A DNA stretch of 64,000 nucleotides from Coxiellaceae bacterium (lineage in GTDB: Bacteria > Pseudomonadota > Gammaproteobacteria > Coxiellales > Coxiellaceae). Position 1 is the stretch's first letter. The number at the start of each line of letters is the position of its first letter. Location: contig JARGOB010000006.1 of NCBI GenBank assembly GCA_029212925.1, positions 1 to 64,000 on the forward strand. The letters run 5' to 3'. Both the position numbers and the translations under genes were made by a program. Shown in pieces: positions 28,912-39,574 of this stretch. Below the pieces are notes generated by a model that saw only the letters and a list, made by a program, of their open reading frames with translations, had not been told where the DNA came from and did not search any database.

Positions 28912-29210
28912 AAGTGAAAAGCTTTGAAAAATATCTTGAAAAACGCTTGGACAAAAAGGAAATTGCTGATATTGAAAGGGCAGCAAAGGTAGAATTTGAG
29001 ATACTATCGGCTCTACAGAATGATGTCGCCCAGGATTTAGTCAAGTTTATGTCAGATAAAAACCTCGGTTTTAATCAAGTGGTGAATCGGTTGGGTAAAA
29101 GCCCAACGCAGGTTTCGAATATTATAAAAGGTAATGCAAACCTAACGATGGCTACTATCGCTCAGGTGTATGCGATGATAGGCAAGAAGGCGCATATACG
29201 CACAAAATAA
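28908..29210 (+). CDS. HigA-type antitoxin with helix-turn-helix
   Basis: The 100-aa partner of the toxin. Its C-terminal half is an XRE-like helix-turn-helix (LGFNQVVNRLGKSPTQVSNIIKGNANLTMATI) that would bind the operon's own promoter; the N-terminal half is highly charged and probably wraps the toxin. The start is preceded by GGAGG and overlaps the toxin stop (ATGA), which gives coupled translation. Confidence 0.87.
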   Translation: MKVKSFEKYLEKRLDKKEIADIERAAKVEFEILSALQNDVAQDLVKFMSDKNLGFNQVVNRLGKSPTQVSNIIKGNANLTMATIAQVYAMIGKKAHIRTK

Positions 29211-29221
29211 AAGGAATATAA

Positions 29222-30331
<1,110 letters not shown>

Positions 30332-30380
30332 TATTTATGGTTTAATATTGCACACTAATATTAAACGATAAGTGATATAC

Positions 30381-31400
30381 ATGAGAAAACCAGTATTTTT
30401 TGCCATTGCCGCCTGTTCGTCACTTTTTCTTAGGGTTGCCGCACAAATTGCGTTTGAGGAAAAGCTAGCGCTATTGATTGGTGACACCGGTGATACAGGA
30501 AAATTAGTGGGGCGTATCGCAGGTGCTGCTGCTGTGGGTGGTGCGACAGCGATCGTGTTCGATCTGATGCACAGTAAGATGCCTGATGGTAGTTTAGATA
30601 TTGACTATAAAGCTGCTTTAAATCCAAAACGAAATAAATGGATAGGCCTGCATTTTTTGATGGCATTGCCTATCATGGCGGCTGTTGTAGAGACTGAGTC
30701 AAATCCCATCTTGAAGCTAACCGGGTCTATCCCGCGTATCCCGATGGACATCATTATCACTAAAAATCTGCTGCATTTAATGGTTAAAGACAATAGGCGA
30801 TTTTTTAGTGAACTGCGACAGAATCCTTGGCGGCTATCTAAATTAGTCGCGTTGCTCAGTATTGCTGTGCCGTTGTGGTTGGGCCTGGGTAATGGCACGG
30901 CGGGTACAGCGCAAAAAATATTTGGTTTTGGTGATGACAATGATTGGACCGCTGTTTTTAAAGTGTTGGGTGCTGTGGGTGCGTTGCAGTTTGGTTCCAG
31001 TATTGCGCATGCTTCTGTGCAAGGCTGGTCACATCCGAGCGAGTGGTCGTTAGTGAAAGCAAAAAGTTGCAAACAGGTTACGCAGCAATTTGTAAAAAAC
31101 ACTGCTGCAGTGATTTTTACATTGAGCATATGTGCTTTTTATGGTGTATTGGCAGAAAGCGGTGTAAGTAATTTTACCAAAGATGATGGCATTAAAAACA
31201 GTGCTTTTGCATATGTCATGTTTGTTTCGTTACCGTTTATTCAGCCGGCGGTTAATCGTTTGTTTTCGATTGCGCACCGCGTGGTTTGTCAGCGCAGGTC
31301 TTTGCGGGCACCACAGGTAGAGCTAACAGTGGTTGGTGATGAGGCTGGCGTTAAAGCGCCTCAAGAAGCTGGCCCGCCTCACGTATCACCTTCAGTATGA
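30381..31400 (+). CDS. Polytopic membrane protein of unknown function
   Basis: I do not recognise this 339-aa protein. It has about seven hydrophobic segments: one at the N-terminus, one at about 45-62 (IAGAAAVGGATAIVFDLM), others near 90-105, 155-170, 195-215, 245-265 and 280-300. The C-terminal 40 residues are hydrophilic and Pro-rich (GVKAPQEAGPPHVSPSV). The ATG at 30381 is preferred because MRKPVFFAIAACSS begins a hydrophobic leader; the ribosome site is weak. No catalytic motif is evident. Confidence 0.55.
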   Translation: MRKPVFFAIAACSSLFLRVAAQIAFEEKLALLIGDTGDTGKLVGRIAGAAAVGGATAIVFDLMHSKMPDGSLDIDYKAALNPKRNKWIGLHFLMALPIMAAVVETESNPILKLTGSIPRIPMDIIITKNLLHLMVKDNRRFFSELRQNPWRLSKLVALLSIAVPLWLGLGNGTAGTAQKIFGFGDDNDWTAVFKVLGAVGALQFGSSIAHASVQGWSHPSEWSLVKAKSCKQVTQQFVKNTAAVIFTLSICAFYGVLAESGVSNFTKDDGIKNSAFAYVMFVSLPFIQPAVNRLFSIAHRVVCQRRSLRAPQVELTVVGDEAGVKAPQEAGPPHVSPSV

Positions 31401-31411
31401 TATACGCTGTT

Positions 31412-32284
31412 TTAAGCATCTTCAGGTAGGTTAAGAAATGCTTTGGTGATTTCAGACCGTAAGGTCTCTCCGGTAGGGTCACCTTGTGTTTTTAGTTGGC
31501 AAAATTGATTGGCCCAGTCGGAAGTGCGCAAGCGTAGCGGTGGGTTGTCTGCGGTGATGCAGTCAAAAACCAGTGCAGCTACTGCTTCAGGCGTTTGGCT
31601 GCTGTTGCTTGTTCCGGTGCTGAGTCGCTGTTGCAGTGTTGTGACATAGCGTTGAAATAATTCACTGTAATCATTGCTGGCGTCTGGATTGAGGTCTAAT
31701 GATTTTGAGGCATTATTAAAAAATTCTGATTGTATGGCGCCAGGTTCTACTAGTGTGAAATTGATGCCGAAATAGGGCTGTATATAAGTCGCTAAACTCT
31801 CGGTATAGCCTTCAACAGCAAACTTGGCTGCGCAATATAGCTCATTAAATGGCTGACCCACTAAGCCACCGACCGATGAAATGTTAATGATATGACCGCT
31901 TTTTTGTTTCCGCATGATGGGCAGCACGGCCTTGGTGCAACGCACAACGCCTAGAAAATTAATGTCGAGAATATTTTGTATTTCTTCTTCACTGGCATGC
32001 TCGGTGGTTTTGGCAAAGCCAAGCCCGGCATTGTTGATAAGCACATCTAAGTGTCCATCAGTGGCAACTATTTCATTGACACAAGTCTCGATGGTGTCGG
32101 GTTGGGTGACGTCTAATTTGCGAATCGCTAGGTGCTCACCACAGGATGCTGTTGCTGTTATTAATGCGTCTTTCTTAGTGACGTCACGCATGGTGGCCGT
32201 TACTTTATAGCCTGACTCTAGCAGTACTTTAGTGAGTGCCAAGCCTAAGCCGGTAGAGGTGCCAGTAATCAATGCGGTTTTCAT
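31412..32284 (-). CDS. Short-chain dehydrogenase/reductase
   Basis: A classical SDR oxidoreductase with a Rossmann fold. The NAD(P) loop GTSTGLG is at residues 8-14, NNAG follows near residue 88, and the catalytic Ser-Tyr-Lys are in ISSVGGLVGQPFNELYCAAKF (YxxxK). At 290 aa it is slightly long, with a 40-residue C-terminal extension common in retinol-dehydrogenase-like members. The substrate cannot be told. It lies 9 bp after the acyltransferase gene and is likely co-transcribed, so a lipid substrate is conceivable. Confidence 0.9.
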   Translation of the reverse strand: MKTALITGTSTGLGLALTKVLLESGYKVTATMRDVTKKDALITATASCGEHLAIRKLDVTQPDTIETCVNEIVATDGHLDVLINNAGLGFAKTTEHASEEEIQNILDINFLGVVRCTKAVLPIMRKQKSGHIINISSVGGLVGQPFNELYCAAKFAVEGYTESLATYIQPYFGINFTLVEPGAIQSEFFNNASKSLDLNPDASNDYSELFQRYVTTLQQRLSTGTSNSSQTPEAVAALVFDCITADNPPLRLRTSDWANQFCQLKTQGDPTGETLRSEITKAFLNLPEDA

Positions 32285-32293
32285 TTTTTTTCC

Positions 32294-33178
32294 TTAGCTT
32301 TCTGAAATGGTTTGTTCGATTAACAATTGTTTTTTATGCCAGACGTTATTCAGCCAGGTTTGGAAATCATCTTTAAACTTTTTATCATTAAAGTAATCGC
32401 CAATTAATTTAGCATCTACCTGTAATTGTTCGACGTGAATTTTAATACTGCTGACTTCGCCGCTGAGGAATTGCCATAAGCTTTTGGGCCCACCAGAGTA
32501 AACGATAGTGACATTTAAGATCTTATCGATTTGTTGGCCCATGGCGGATAATACATAAGCGACACCGCCGGCTTTTGGGATTAGCAAATTACCATAAGGT
32601 GAATTTTGTTTTTTGGATTTTTCGAGTTTAAAGCGTGTGCCTTCAACAAAGTTCATTACTGATGTGGGGATGGTTTTAAATTTTTGACAAGCTTTTCTCG
32701 TGGTTTCTAAGTCTTTGCCGCGTAAATGCGGTTTTTTAGCGAGTAACGCTTTGGAATAACGTTTCATAAATGGGAAATCTAAACCCCACCAAGCCCAACC
32801 GATTACCGGGATCCACTTGAGTTGATCTTTAATGAAAAATTTTAAGAATGGAATTTTTCGGCTAAATGTATTTTGCAAAACAACGATATCTAACCACGAT
32901 TGATGGTTGGCAATCACTAGGTAAGAGTCTTTCTTTTTGAGCCCTTCAATGCCACTGATCTGCCAGCGGGTTTTAAGTGCACGGTGCATAACGACATTAT
33001 TGAAGCCGGCCCACGAAGTAGCGATTTGATTGATGATGCGACTGCATAGATTTTGCCATGGTTTGATCGGTATCATCTTTAACAGGATGAAAAAGTACAT
33101 GGGCAAGCAGTGCAGTACGGTGCTAAGGCACAGCAGCAGTGTTAATAAACTGGCTTGTAAACAACGGAGTATGCGCAT
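32294..33178 (-). CDS. YihG-like 1-acylglycerol-phosphate acyltransferase
   Basis: A PlsC-family membrane acyltransferase that adds the second acyl chain to lysophosphatidic acid. The catalytic NHQSWLD (NHx4D) and the substrate-binding FVEGTRF are present, as is PKAGGVAYVL. A hydrophobic N-terminal segment (LQASLLTLLLCLSTVLHCL) anchors it to the inner membrane. Length and the RKIPFLKFFIKDQLKWIPVIGW block place it near YihG rather than PlsC. It heads a two-gene leftward unit with the SDR. Confidence 0.9.
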   Translation of the reverse strand: MRILRCLQASLLTLLLCLSTVLHCLPMYFFILLKMIPIKPWQNLCSRIINQIATSWAGFNNVVMHRALKTRWQISGIEGLKKKDSYLVIANHQSWLDIVVLQNTFSRKIPFLKFFIKDQLKWIPVIGWAWWGLDFPFMKRYSKALLAKKPHLRGKDLETTRKACQKFKTIPTSVMNFVEGTRFKLEKSKKQNSPYGNLLIPKAGGVAYVLSAMGQQIDKILNVTIVYSGGPKSLWQFLSGEVSSIKIHVEQLQVDAKLIGDYFNDKKFKDDFQTWLNNVWHKKQLLIEQTISES

Positions 33179-33238
33179 GAATTTTCCTGGTTACTCAATA
33201 TTAGTTGGCTAGTCTAGCATAATCGAAATTTTTAACAA

Positions 33239-33598
33239 TTACTGTTGTGCGGGGCTTTCTCCAGCAGGAGTGTGTGTTGGAGTTTGTGGTTGGCCGGGTT
33301 GATGGTGATGCACGTGTTGATGGAGGTGCAGTTGGAAAAATTGATTAATTGTGGCTCGGCCTCTGGTGGCCTCAGCTGATAGTGATTTATAGGCTAGGCC
33401 GGCGTAGGTGATCATGGCAAGACCAAGAAATGTGCATACTAATTCTGCTGATGTTTTGACGCTTAGGCTGGCTTTGTCAGGAAATGCAATGACTGCCACC
33501 ATCAGGCCAGCAATGGCAGTGGCAATTAGTCGCGGTTTATTTTGCTCGAATTCTTGTTCAGCATCTGTTTGCGTGGTGGTGTGGTTTGGACGAGTCAT
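33239..33598 (-). CDS. Small membrane protein with His-rich tail
   Basis: I do not recognise this 119-aa protein. Two hydrophobic segments (about 26-42 and 52-68) are followed by a hydrophilic C-terminus with a striking His cluster (LHLHQHVHHHQPGQPQTP) that could bind metal, then a Pro/Thr-rich end. The N-terminal 20 residues are Thr/Gln-rich. It is a monocistronic gene between the acyltransferase and rppH. Confidence 0.5.
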   Translation of the reverse strand: MTRPNHTTTQTDAEQEFEQNKPRLIATAIAGLMVAVIAFPDKASLSVKTSAELVCTFLGLAMITYAGLAYKSLSAEATRGRATINQFFQLHLHQHVHHHQPGQPQTPTHTPAGESPAQQ

Positions 33599-33852
33599 TG
33601 CTTATGCACCTAAATATTTATTATCAATTTTTATTAATGAGGCATCCTAACAAAGTGCTTAACTTATGTAAATACCCGCTGGCTACTATATGTACATTTA
33701 GTGAGCCTGTATTGTTTGATCATAGACACGAGAAAGTACGACTAACTGTCGGTTTTATCGAATAAAATCCACCCTGACCATTTATCTTGCGGGCATTTGC
33801 GGTTACAATGGACCAGCGACTGTGTAGTGAAGTATATTTAAGGAGGTTTCGA

Positions 33853-34347
33853 TTGATAGATGAAAAGGGGTTACGATCAAACGTTGGCATTATTGTCACC
33901 AACGACGATAAGCAAGTATTGTGGGCGCAACGTGCACGCATGCCAGATGCATGGCAGTTCCCTCAAGGCGGTATTCACGAAGATGAAACGCCAGAGCAAG
34001 CGATGTACCGAGAGTTACACGAAGAGCTTGGTTTGAACCCTGAAGCCATCGAAATTATTGCACAGACAGACGATTGGTTAGTCTACTACTTACCCAAGCA
34101 ATTACGCCGTTACGATAAAGTGCCGTTATGCACAGGCCAAAAACAAAAATGGTTTTTGGTAAAGTTAATCAGTGATGAATCCGCCGTTGATTTAAACCAA
34201 AGTGACAAACCAGAATTCGATCGTTGGCATTGGGTGGATTATTGGTACCCAAGCAAGAACGTGGTGCAATTTAAGCGCGATGTCTATCGACGCGCATTAA
34301 AACAACTGGAACCATTTTTACAAGGCAGCATGACTAGGGAGCGTTAA
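33853..34347 (+). CDS. rppH: RNA pyrophosphohydrolase
   Basis: RppH removes pyrophosphate from the 5' end of mRNA and so starts its decay. I choose the TTG at 33853 because it has a perfect AGGAGG (33841-33846) and gives the family start [15 protein letters not shown]; an upstream in-frame codon at 33787 lies in the leader. The Nudix box occupies residues 39-61 ([11 protein letters not shown]...RELHEELGL) with all catalytic Glu residues. The C-terminal WHWVDYWYP...VVQFKRDVY is as in E. coli. Its stop overlaps the ptsP start (TAATG), the conserved rppH-ptsP pair. Confidence 0.95.
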   Translation: MIDEKGLRSNVGIIVTNDDKQVLWAQRARMPDAWQFPQGGIHEDETPEQAMYRELHEELGLNPEAIEIIAQTDDWLVYYLPKQLRRYDKVPLCTGQKQKWFLVKLISDESAVDLNQSDKPEFDRWHWVDYWYPSKNVVQFKRDVYRRALKQLEPFLQGSMTRER

Positions 34348-36617
34348 TGCTAAAAATTCTTAAGCGAATTGTTCAAGAGCTGGAAGTGGCGACAGATGTC
34401 GCTGTTGCTTTTCGATTTGCAGTAGAACAAATACAACAAAACATTCAAGCCGATGCTTGTTGTTTATACCTGGTTGATGAAGAGCATCTCGAATTTATTT
34501 TAGCAGCGGGTGTCGGTGTAAATGAGGAAGCAATCGGTAGTTTTCGTTTACGCTTTGGCCATAGCTTATTGGGTTACATTGGTGAACGTGAAGAGCCAAT
34601 CAACCTGGAAGATGTGACGCAGCACCCTGTATATGAGTCTCATAAAGTATTGCATGATGATATTTACCGTGCGTATATCGGTATTCCGATTATGCATCGT
34701 GGTGACTTGATAGCGATATTAACAGCACAAGAGCGCGAGAGTCGTTTCTTTACTGAGGAAGAAGAAGCGCTATTGGTAACGCTTGCGGTGCAAATGGCGC
34801 AACCATTAGCCGCGTTGTTGAATAAAGGTGCGTTGCAAGACATTAGCACCAAAAAGCGCCGTCGTCGTAAAACGGTAACCATTAAGGGTGTGCCAACCGT
34901 GCCGGGTGTTGCTATAGGGTCGGCCTTGGTGGTTTATCCCCCCGCTGATTTAGCGGCAGTGCCTGATCGACACGCCGGCGATATCGAGCATGAGAAACAA
35001 GCTTTTAAAGTTGCATTGGATGAGGCGCGTACTGAAATCACAGAGCTGCAAACACGCGCAACCAGCACGTTGTCGGCAGCAGAGAGCTCATTGTTTGATG
35101 CCTATTTGCGTATTATGGATAGTCACACATTAATCAATGAAGTGCTTAGCGAAATTGATGATGGGCAATGGGCGCAAGGCGCATTGTCGCGAGTGATTCG
35201 ACGACATGTAGCGCAGTTTGAAGGCTTGGAGGATGAGTACCTTAAAGAGCGTGCGACTGACTTGCGTGATTTGGGTCGTCGTATCTTGGCGCAACTGCAA
35301 TCTGAAGAACATCAAGCGCCGGTCTATCCTAAGCGCACCATTTTGGTCAGTGAAGAATTAACAGCTACCGCCTTAATGGAAGTGCCTGAAGGTCGATTAG
35401 TCGGCGTGATCTCGGGCAGTGGTTCGAATAACTCGCATGTGTCGATTTTAGCGCGTGCATTAGGTATTCCTACCATCATGGGTGCCGGTGAGGCGCAAGT
35501 GAGTTTGCTGGATGGCAAAGATATTATTGTTGATGGTTATAATGGCCAGGCGCATATATCGCCTACAGCCGCTATCAAAAAAGAATATAGACACTTAGCT
35601 AAAGAAGAGCAGCAACTTACTGAAGAGCTCGAAGATTTACGCGAATTGCTGGCCGAAACTAAGGACGGTCATTCGGTGTCGATGTATGTTAATACCGGTT
35701 TAGCAGCTGAGGCTGGTTTGTCGTTTAGTGTTGGTGCTGAAGGTGTCGGTTTATATCGAACTGAAATGCCATTTATGACGCGCGAACGTTTTCCGTCGGA
35801 AGAAGAGCAGCGTATTATGTACCGTCAGCTGTTAGGTACTTTTTCGCCGCGACCTGTGGTGATGCGAACATTGGATATCGGCGGTGATAAAGCATTGCCT
35901 TATTTTCCAATTGAGGAAGACAATCCATTTTTAGGCTGGCGTGGTGTACGTATTACGCTTGATCAACCGGAAATCTTTTTACAACAAGTCCGGGCTATGA
36001 TTCAAGCCAGTGCAGAATTGGATAATTTATCGATCATGTTACCGATGGTGACTTCCATTTCGGATATTGATGATTCACGTCGTTTAATTACGCAAGCCTT
36101 CGAAGAGGTCAAAGAAGAAGGCTACGATGTCACGATGCCGCCGTTAGGGATTATGGTTGAAGTGCCATCGGCTGTGTATCAAGCTTATGAATTGGCTAAG
36201 CGTGTTGACTTCTTGTCGGTGGGTACGAATGATTTGATTCAGTATTTGTTAGCGGTGGATCGCAATAATCCGCGTGTGGCCGATCGTTATGAGGCTTTGC
36301 ATCCAGCGGTGTTGCGTGCATTGAAGCAAGTGGTGGATGCGGGTCATAAGGCCGGTAAGCCCGTAGGTATTTGTGGTGAGATGGCCAGTGATCCATTGGT
36401 GGTCATTTTGTTGGTGGCGATGGGCTTTGATTCCTTCAGTATGAACGCGCGTGGTTTACCTCGGGTAAAAGCGGTGGTGCGTGCATTTGAATTTAAGCAA
36501 GCCAAAAAATTATTAGCTGAAGTGTTACAAATTGATGAGGCGCGTGAGATTCGTAATCACCTCGAGATGGTGTTGGAAGATGCTGGTTTGGGTGGTTTGA
36601 TCCGAGCGGGTCGCTAG
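34347..36617 (+). CDS. ptsP: Phosphoenolpyruvate-protein phosphotransferase of the nitrogen PTS
   Basis: Enzyme I-Ntr, which passes phosphate from PEP to NPr in a regulatory phosphorelay. The N-terminal GAF domain (about 1-160) senses small ligands such as glutamine; then come the phospho-His domain (His364 in NNSHVSILAR) and the PEP-binding barrel (RTEMPFM, MLPMV, GTNDLIQYLLAVDRNN, GICGEMASD). The linker KKRRRRKTV after the GAF domain is very basic. At 756 aa it is full length. The next gene starts 2 bp after the stop. Confidence 0.96.
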   Translation: MLKILKRIVQELEVATDVAVAFRFAVEQIQQNIQADACCLYLVDEEHLEFILAAGVGVNEEAIGSFRLRFGHSLLGYIGEREEPINLEDVTQHPVYESHKVLHDDIYRAYIGIPIMHRGDLIAILTAQERESRFFTEEEEALLVTLAVQMAQPLAALLNKGALQDISTKKRRRRKTVTIKGVPTVPGVAIGSALVVYPPADLAAVPDRHAGDIEHEKQAFKVALDEARTEITELQTRATSTLSAAESSLFDAYLRIMDSHTLINEVLSEIDDGQWAQGALSRVIRRHVAQFEGLEDEYLKERATDLRDLGRRILAQLQSEEHQAPVYPKRTILVSEELTATALMEVPEGRLVGVISGSGSNNSHVSILARALGIPTIMGAGEAQVSLLDGKDIIVDGYNGQAHISPTAAIKKEYRHLAKEEQQLTEELEDLRELLAETKDGHSVSMYVNTGLAAEAGLSFSVGAEGVGLYRTEMPFMTRERFPSEEEQRIMYRQLLGTFSPRPVVMRTLDIGGDKALPYFPIEEDNPFLGWRGVRITLDQPEIFLQQVRAMIQASAELDNLSIMLPMVTSISDIDDSRRLITQAFEEVKEEGYDVTMPPLGIMVEVPSAVYQAYELAKRVDFLSVGTNDLIQYLLAVDRNNPRVADRYEALHPAVLRALKQVVDAGHKAGKPVGICGEMASDPLVVILLVAMGFDSFSMNARGLPRVKAVVRAFEFKQAKKLLAEVLQIDEAREIRNHLEMVLEDAGLGGLIRAGR

Positions 36618-36619
36618 TC

Positions 36620-37405
36620 ATGACGGAAATGATTGTTGTCTATCTGGTGCTGGGTATGTTTGCTGGTACGTTAGCAGGTCTGCTAGGTATTGGTGGCGGT
36701 GTGTTGGTGGTGCCGGGTCTGGCATGGATATTCATGAAATACCATTTATGTGGCACGCATGTAATGCAAATGGCGTGTGCTACTTCATTAGCAATTATGG
36801 TATTAACCAGCGGTTCTTCGTTGTATGGTCATCTGAAACGAAAATTTGAATTCTGGCCGATCTACAAACAATTTTTACCAGGCATAGTTGTTGGTGTGGT
36901 TGTTGGTGCGATATTCACCACCTGGTTATCATCACGCACTGTGGCTATTATCTTTGGTATTTTTTTAATTATGGTGTCGATCAAGGTGTTCTTTCATAAA
37001 GAAAGGCACGGCGAGCATCATTTGCCCAAGTTACCTGGCATGATGGGGGTGGGTGGTTTAATTGGTGCTAAGTCGGGTTTGCTGGGTTTGGGTGGTGGTG
37101 TTATTACTGTGCCGTTTTTAATTTATTGCGGCGTCAATATGCGTAAAACAGTGGTGGTATCGGTCGTTGTTGGTATGACGGTTGCCACGATTGGTGCAGC
37201 TACGTATGTCGTTATGGGTTTGTTGCGTTCAGATTTACCGGCCTGGTCATTGGGTTATGTCTATATGCCGGCCTGGTTTAGTGTTGCCGTAACCAGTTTT
37301 ATTTTCGCGCGTCTCGGTGCCCATTTTTCGCATCGTATGCCAGTCAAGGTATTGAAACGCATTTTTGCCATTGTAATGTTAGCGATTGGTGTTCGGATGT
37401 TGTAA
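36620..37405 (+). CDS. TauE/SafE-family anion exporter
   Basis: An inner-membrane protein of the sulfite/organosulfonate exporter family (eight helices, 261 aa). Both glycine-rich repeats that define the two halves are visible: LGIGGGVLVVPGL near the N-terminus and GLLGLGGGVITVPFLIYCGV in the middle, each followed by an ATSLAIM or VVVSVVVGM helix. It is inserted between ptsP and lgt, 2 bp after ptsP, and ends one base before the convergent queD-like gene. The substrate is not clear; sulfite is only a family guess. Confidence 0.9.
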   Translation: MTEMIVVYLVLGMFAGTLAGLLGIGGGVLVVPGLAWIFMKYHLCGTHVMQMACATSLAIMVLTSGSSLYGHLKRKFEFWPIYKQFLPGIVVGVVVGAIFTTWLSSRTVAIIFGIFLIMVSIKVFFHKERHGEHHLPKLPGMMGVGGLIGAKSGLLGLGGGVITVPFLIYCGVNMRKTVVVSVVVGMTVATIGAATYVVMGLLRSDLPAWSLGYVYMPAWFSVAVTSFIFARLGAHFSHRMPVKVLKRIFAIVMLAIGVRML

Positions 37406-37990
37406 CTATTTATTCTGCGGGCAGGCAGCCTCAGCTTTGCGTTGATCGTATTCAATAGTGCCTTTGGTGCGTGCATAAGCACGCAATTCTTCACCGCGGA
37501 ACGCCATAAAGTTTTGACGTTCAGCTTCAGAGCAGCTGTTGGCAAATGCTTCTACCCAGCAGTTGGCGGTTTCGATGTAGCGTACCTTATATAAGGTGAG
37601 GTCTTTATTGGATGCGAACAGTGTGGTTACAGCCAGAAAAATTTCTTTGGCGCTATTCTCAGCCGTGGGATTGCAGTATTCACCTTCGCCATTGAGTGAC
37701 ATCAAATACAAGTTAGTATTTGTGGCTTGGCAGGCAGCAATGACCGCTTCATCTTGTGGGTTAGCCATAAAGCCATGATCAAAAGTGTCATCTAGCCATT
37801 CGCCAGCAATGCGTTTGATTTCTTTAAAATCAATGCAATAGCCGATATCATATTGAACGCTAAAGCCGAAATGCAGCTCGACCTCAACACGGTGGCCGTG
37901 GATTGAGTGGCATTTGAAACGTTCATCCATTAGGCGATGGCCCAAATCAAGGGTGACATTTCGTACAATGTGCATAGTATGTTCTGACAT
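37406..37990 (-). CDS. 6-pyruvoyl-tetrahydropterin synthase/QueD family protein
   Basis: A PTPS/QueD fold enzyme. The zinc His residues lie in LGHRL and HSIHGHRVEVELHF, the catalytic Cys just before (FKCHSIHGH), and PTAENSAKEIF and IETANCWVEA complete the active site. QueD makes carboxy-tetrahydropterin for queuosine; no other que gene is here. The protein is longer (194 aa) than usual QueD (about 120) owing to an insertion around residues 75-105 and a 40-residue C-terminal extension, so a related pterin reaction is possible. Confidence 0.8.
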   Translation of the reverse strand: MSEHTMHIVRNVTLDLGHRLMDERFKCHSIHGHRVEVELHFGFSVQYDIGYCIDFKEIKRIAGEWLDDTFDHGFMANPQDEAVIAACQATNTNLYLMSLNGEGEYCNPTAENSAKEIFLAVTTLFASNKDLTLYKVRYIETANCWVEAFANSCSEAERQNFMAFRGEELRAYARTKGTIEYDQRKAEAACPQNK

Positions 37991-38057
37991 GGAGGCGAAT
38001 ATACCATATGTACGGCACTAGTGCTAAGCAATTATTGATCAAGGTGGAGGTTTTAAC

Positions 38058-38729
38058 GTGGCAAATAAAAAAAGAATACTGTGTTTTGGTGATTCGAATA
38101 CCTGGGGTTTTGTGCCAGGCTCGATTGATCGTGAAACAATGGCACTGCAGCGCTACGCAGATAATGTGCGCTGGACAGGACAGTTGCAGGCGCTGTTGGG
38201 TGATGCTTATACAGTGATCGAGGAGGGGTTAAATGGTCGTACCACGGATGCTGTTTATCAAAAATTGCCTTATGCGCGTGATGGCTTATCACAACTTAAT
38301 CCAATCATGTATTCACAAGGGCCATTAGACCTGGTGATTATTATGTTAGGTATTAATGATTTAAAGTTAGAGTTTAATCGTAATGCCGAAGATATCGCAG
38401 AAGGCCTTGCCAATGTGATTGATGTGGCACAAGCATCTCCTTATGGGGAAGGTATGTGTTCGGTTCCACCATTGCTAGTGGTTGCTCCGCCTCCGTTATC
38501 AAATGAATCGTTTTTGGATTTAGAAAACCAGGCGGTATTTAAAGGACAGCAACAATATTCTGAGCAGTTTGATCAGACCATGCGGCCGGTCGCAGATGTC
38601 AAAGGCTGTCATTATTACAATGCTGGTGAAGCCATTAAATTATCTGAAATCGATGGCATACATTTTGATGAAGCAGCGCATACTGCCTTTGCGAAAAAGA
38701 TGGTTGAGCGCGTGAAAGCTATGGTATAA
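38058..38729 (+). CDS. SGNH/GDSL-type hydrolase
   Basis: A serine esterase of the SGNH fold. Block I is CFGDSNTWG (catalytic Ser), block III LGINDLK (Asn) and block V DGIHFDEAAH (Asp and His). The GDSNTWGF and NGRTT features match arylesterase-like members that lack a signal peptide, so it is probably cytosolic. The GTG start is preferred because of GGAGG 8 nt upstream. It begins 67 bp from the divergently read queD-like gene and is followed 30 bp on by lgt. Confidence 0.88.
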   Translation: MANKKRILCFGDSNTWGFVPGSIDRETMALQRYADNVRWTGQLQALLGDAYTVIEEGLNGRTTDAVYQKLPYARDGLSQLNPIMYSQGPLDLVIIMLGINDLKLEFNRNAEDIAEGLANVIDVAQASPYGEGMCSVPPLLVVAPPPLSNESFLDLENQAVFKGQQQYSEQFDQTMRPVADVKGCHYYNAGEAIKLSEIDGIHFDEAAHTAFAKKMVERVKAMV

Positions 38730-38759
38730 AGTGGCAGCGTTTATATATAAGGAGTAGGT

Positions 38760-39563
38760 ATGCTGCAATATCCGCAAATTGATCCAGTGGCGTTTGCTGT
38801 TGGCCCGCTAAAAGTACATTGGTATGGCATTATGTATTTGGTGGGATTTGCTATAGCGTACCTTTTAGCAAGGTATCGTGGGCCGCGTCAATTAAAGCCA
38901 TGGACTAAAGAGCAAGTGGCCGATTTGATTTTTTATGCTGCCATCGGTGTGGTGGTGGGTGGTCGTACCGGTTATATGTTGTTTTATAATTTTGGTGGTC
39001 TTATTGCTAATCCGCTCAGCTATTTTGAAGTCTGGGATGGTGGTATGTCGTTCCATGGTGGGCTGCTGGGTGTGTTATTGGCGATCTGGATCTATGGCCG
39101 TTTTCTTAAAAGACCATTTTGGGAAATGGGTGACTTTATTGCACCATTAGTGCCGCTGGGTTTGGCTTTTGGCCGCATTGGTAACTTTATTAATGGTGAG
39201 GTGTGGGGCAGGGTGACTAATGTGCCATGGGCGATGGTGTTTCCAAACGCGGGTCCGCTGGCGCGTCATCCGTCACAACTGTACGAATGCTTTTTCGAAG
39301 GTATCGTGTTGTTCGTTATATTATGGTGGTTTTCAGCTAAGCCAAGACCGCGTGGCGCCGTATCTGCGCTATTTTTGATCTTTTATGGTTTGTTTCGATT
39401 TGGTTTAGAGTTTGTGCGGCAGCCTGATCAACAATTGGGCTTTATTGCTTTTGGTTGGCTAACGAGAGGTCAGGAATTATCAATCCCAATGGTACTGTTT
39501 GGCGCGGGATTGTTCTGGTATGCTTATTGCTTTAATAAAAGCACAGCTAACAGAAACGTTTAG
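38760..39563 (+). CDS. lgt: Prolipoprotein diacylglyceryl transferase
   Basis: The inner-membrane enzyme that moves a diacylglyceryl group from phosphatidylglycerol to the lipobox Cys of prolipoproteins. Seven helices; the signature [14 protein letters not shown] is intact, and the essential residues of [13 protein letters not shown] and HPSQLYE are present. A strong ribosome site (AAGGAG) precedes the ATG. In E. coli the order is rppH-ptsP-lgt-thyA; here extra genes are inserted but the order is kept. Confidence 0.97.
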   Translation: MLQYPQIDPVAFAVGPLKVHWYGIMYLVGFAIAYLLARYRGPRQLKPWTKEQVADLIFYAAIGVVVGGRTGYMLFYNFGGLIANPLSYFEVWDGGMSFHGGLLGVLLAIWIYGRFLKRPFWEMGDFIAPLVPLGLAFGRIGNFINGEVWGRVTNVPWAMVFPNAGPLARHPSQLYECFFEGIVLFVILWWFSAKPRPRGAVSALFLIFYGLFRFGLEFVRQPDQQLGFIAFGWLTRGQELSIPMVLFGAGLFWYAYCFNKSTANRNV

Positions 39564-39574
39564 GGAAGTGAGAC

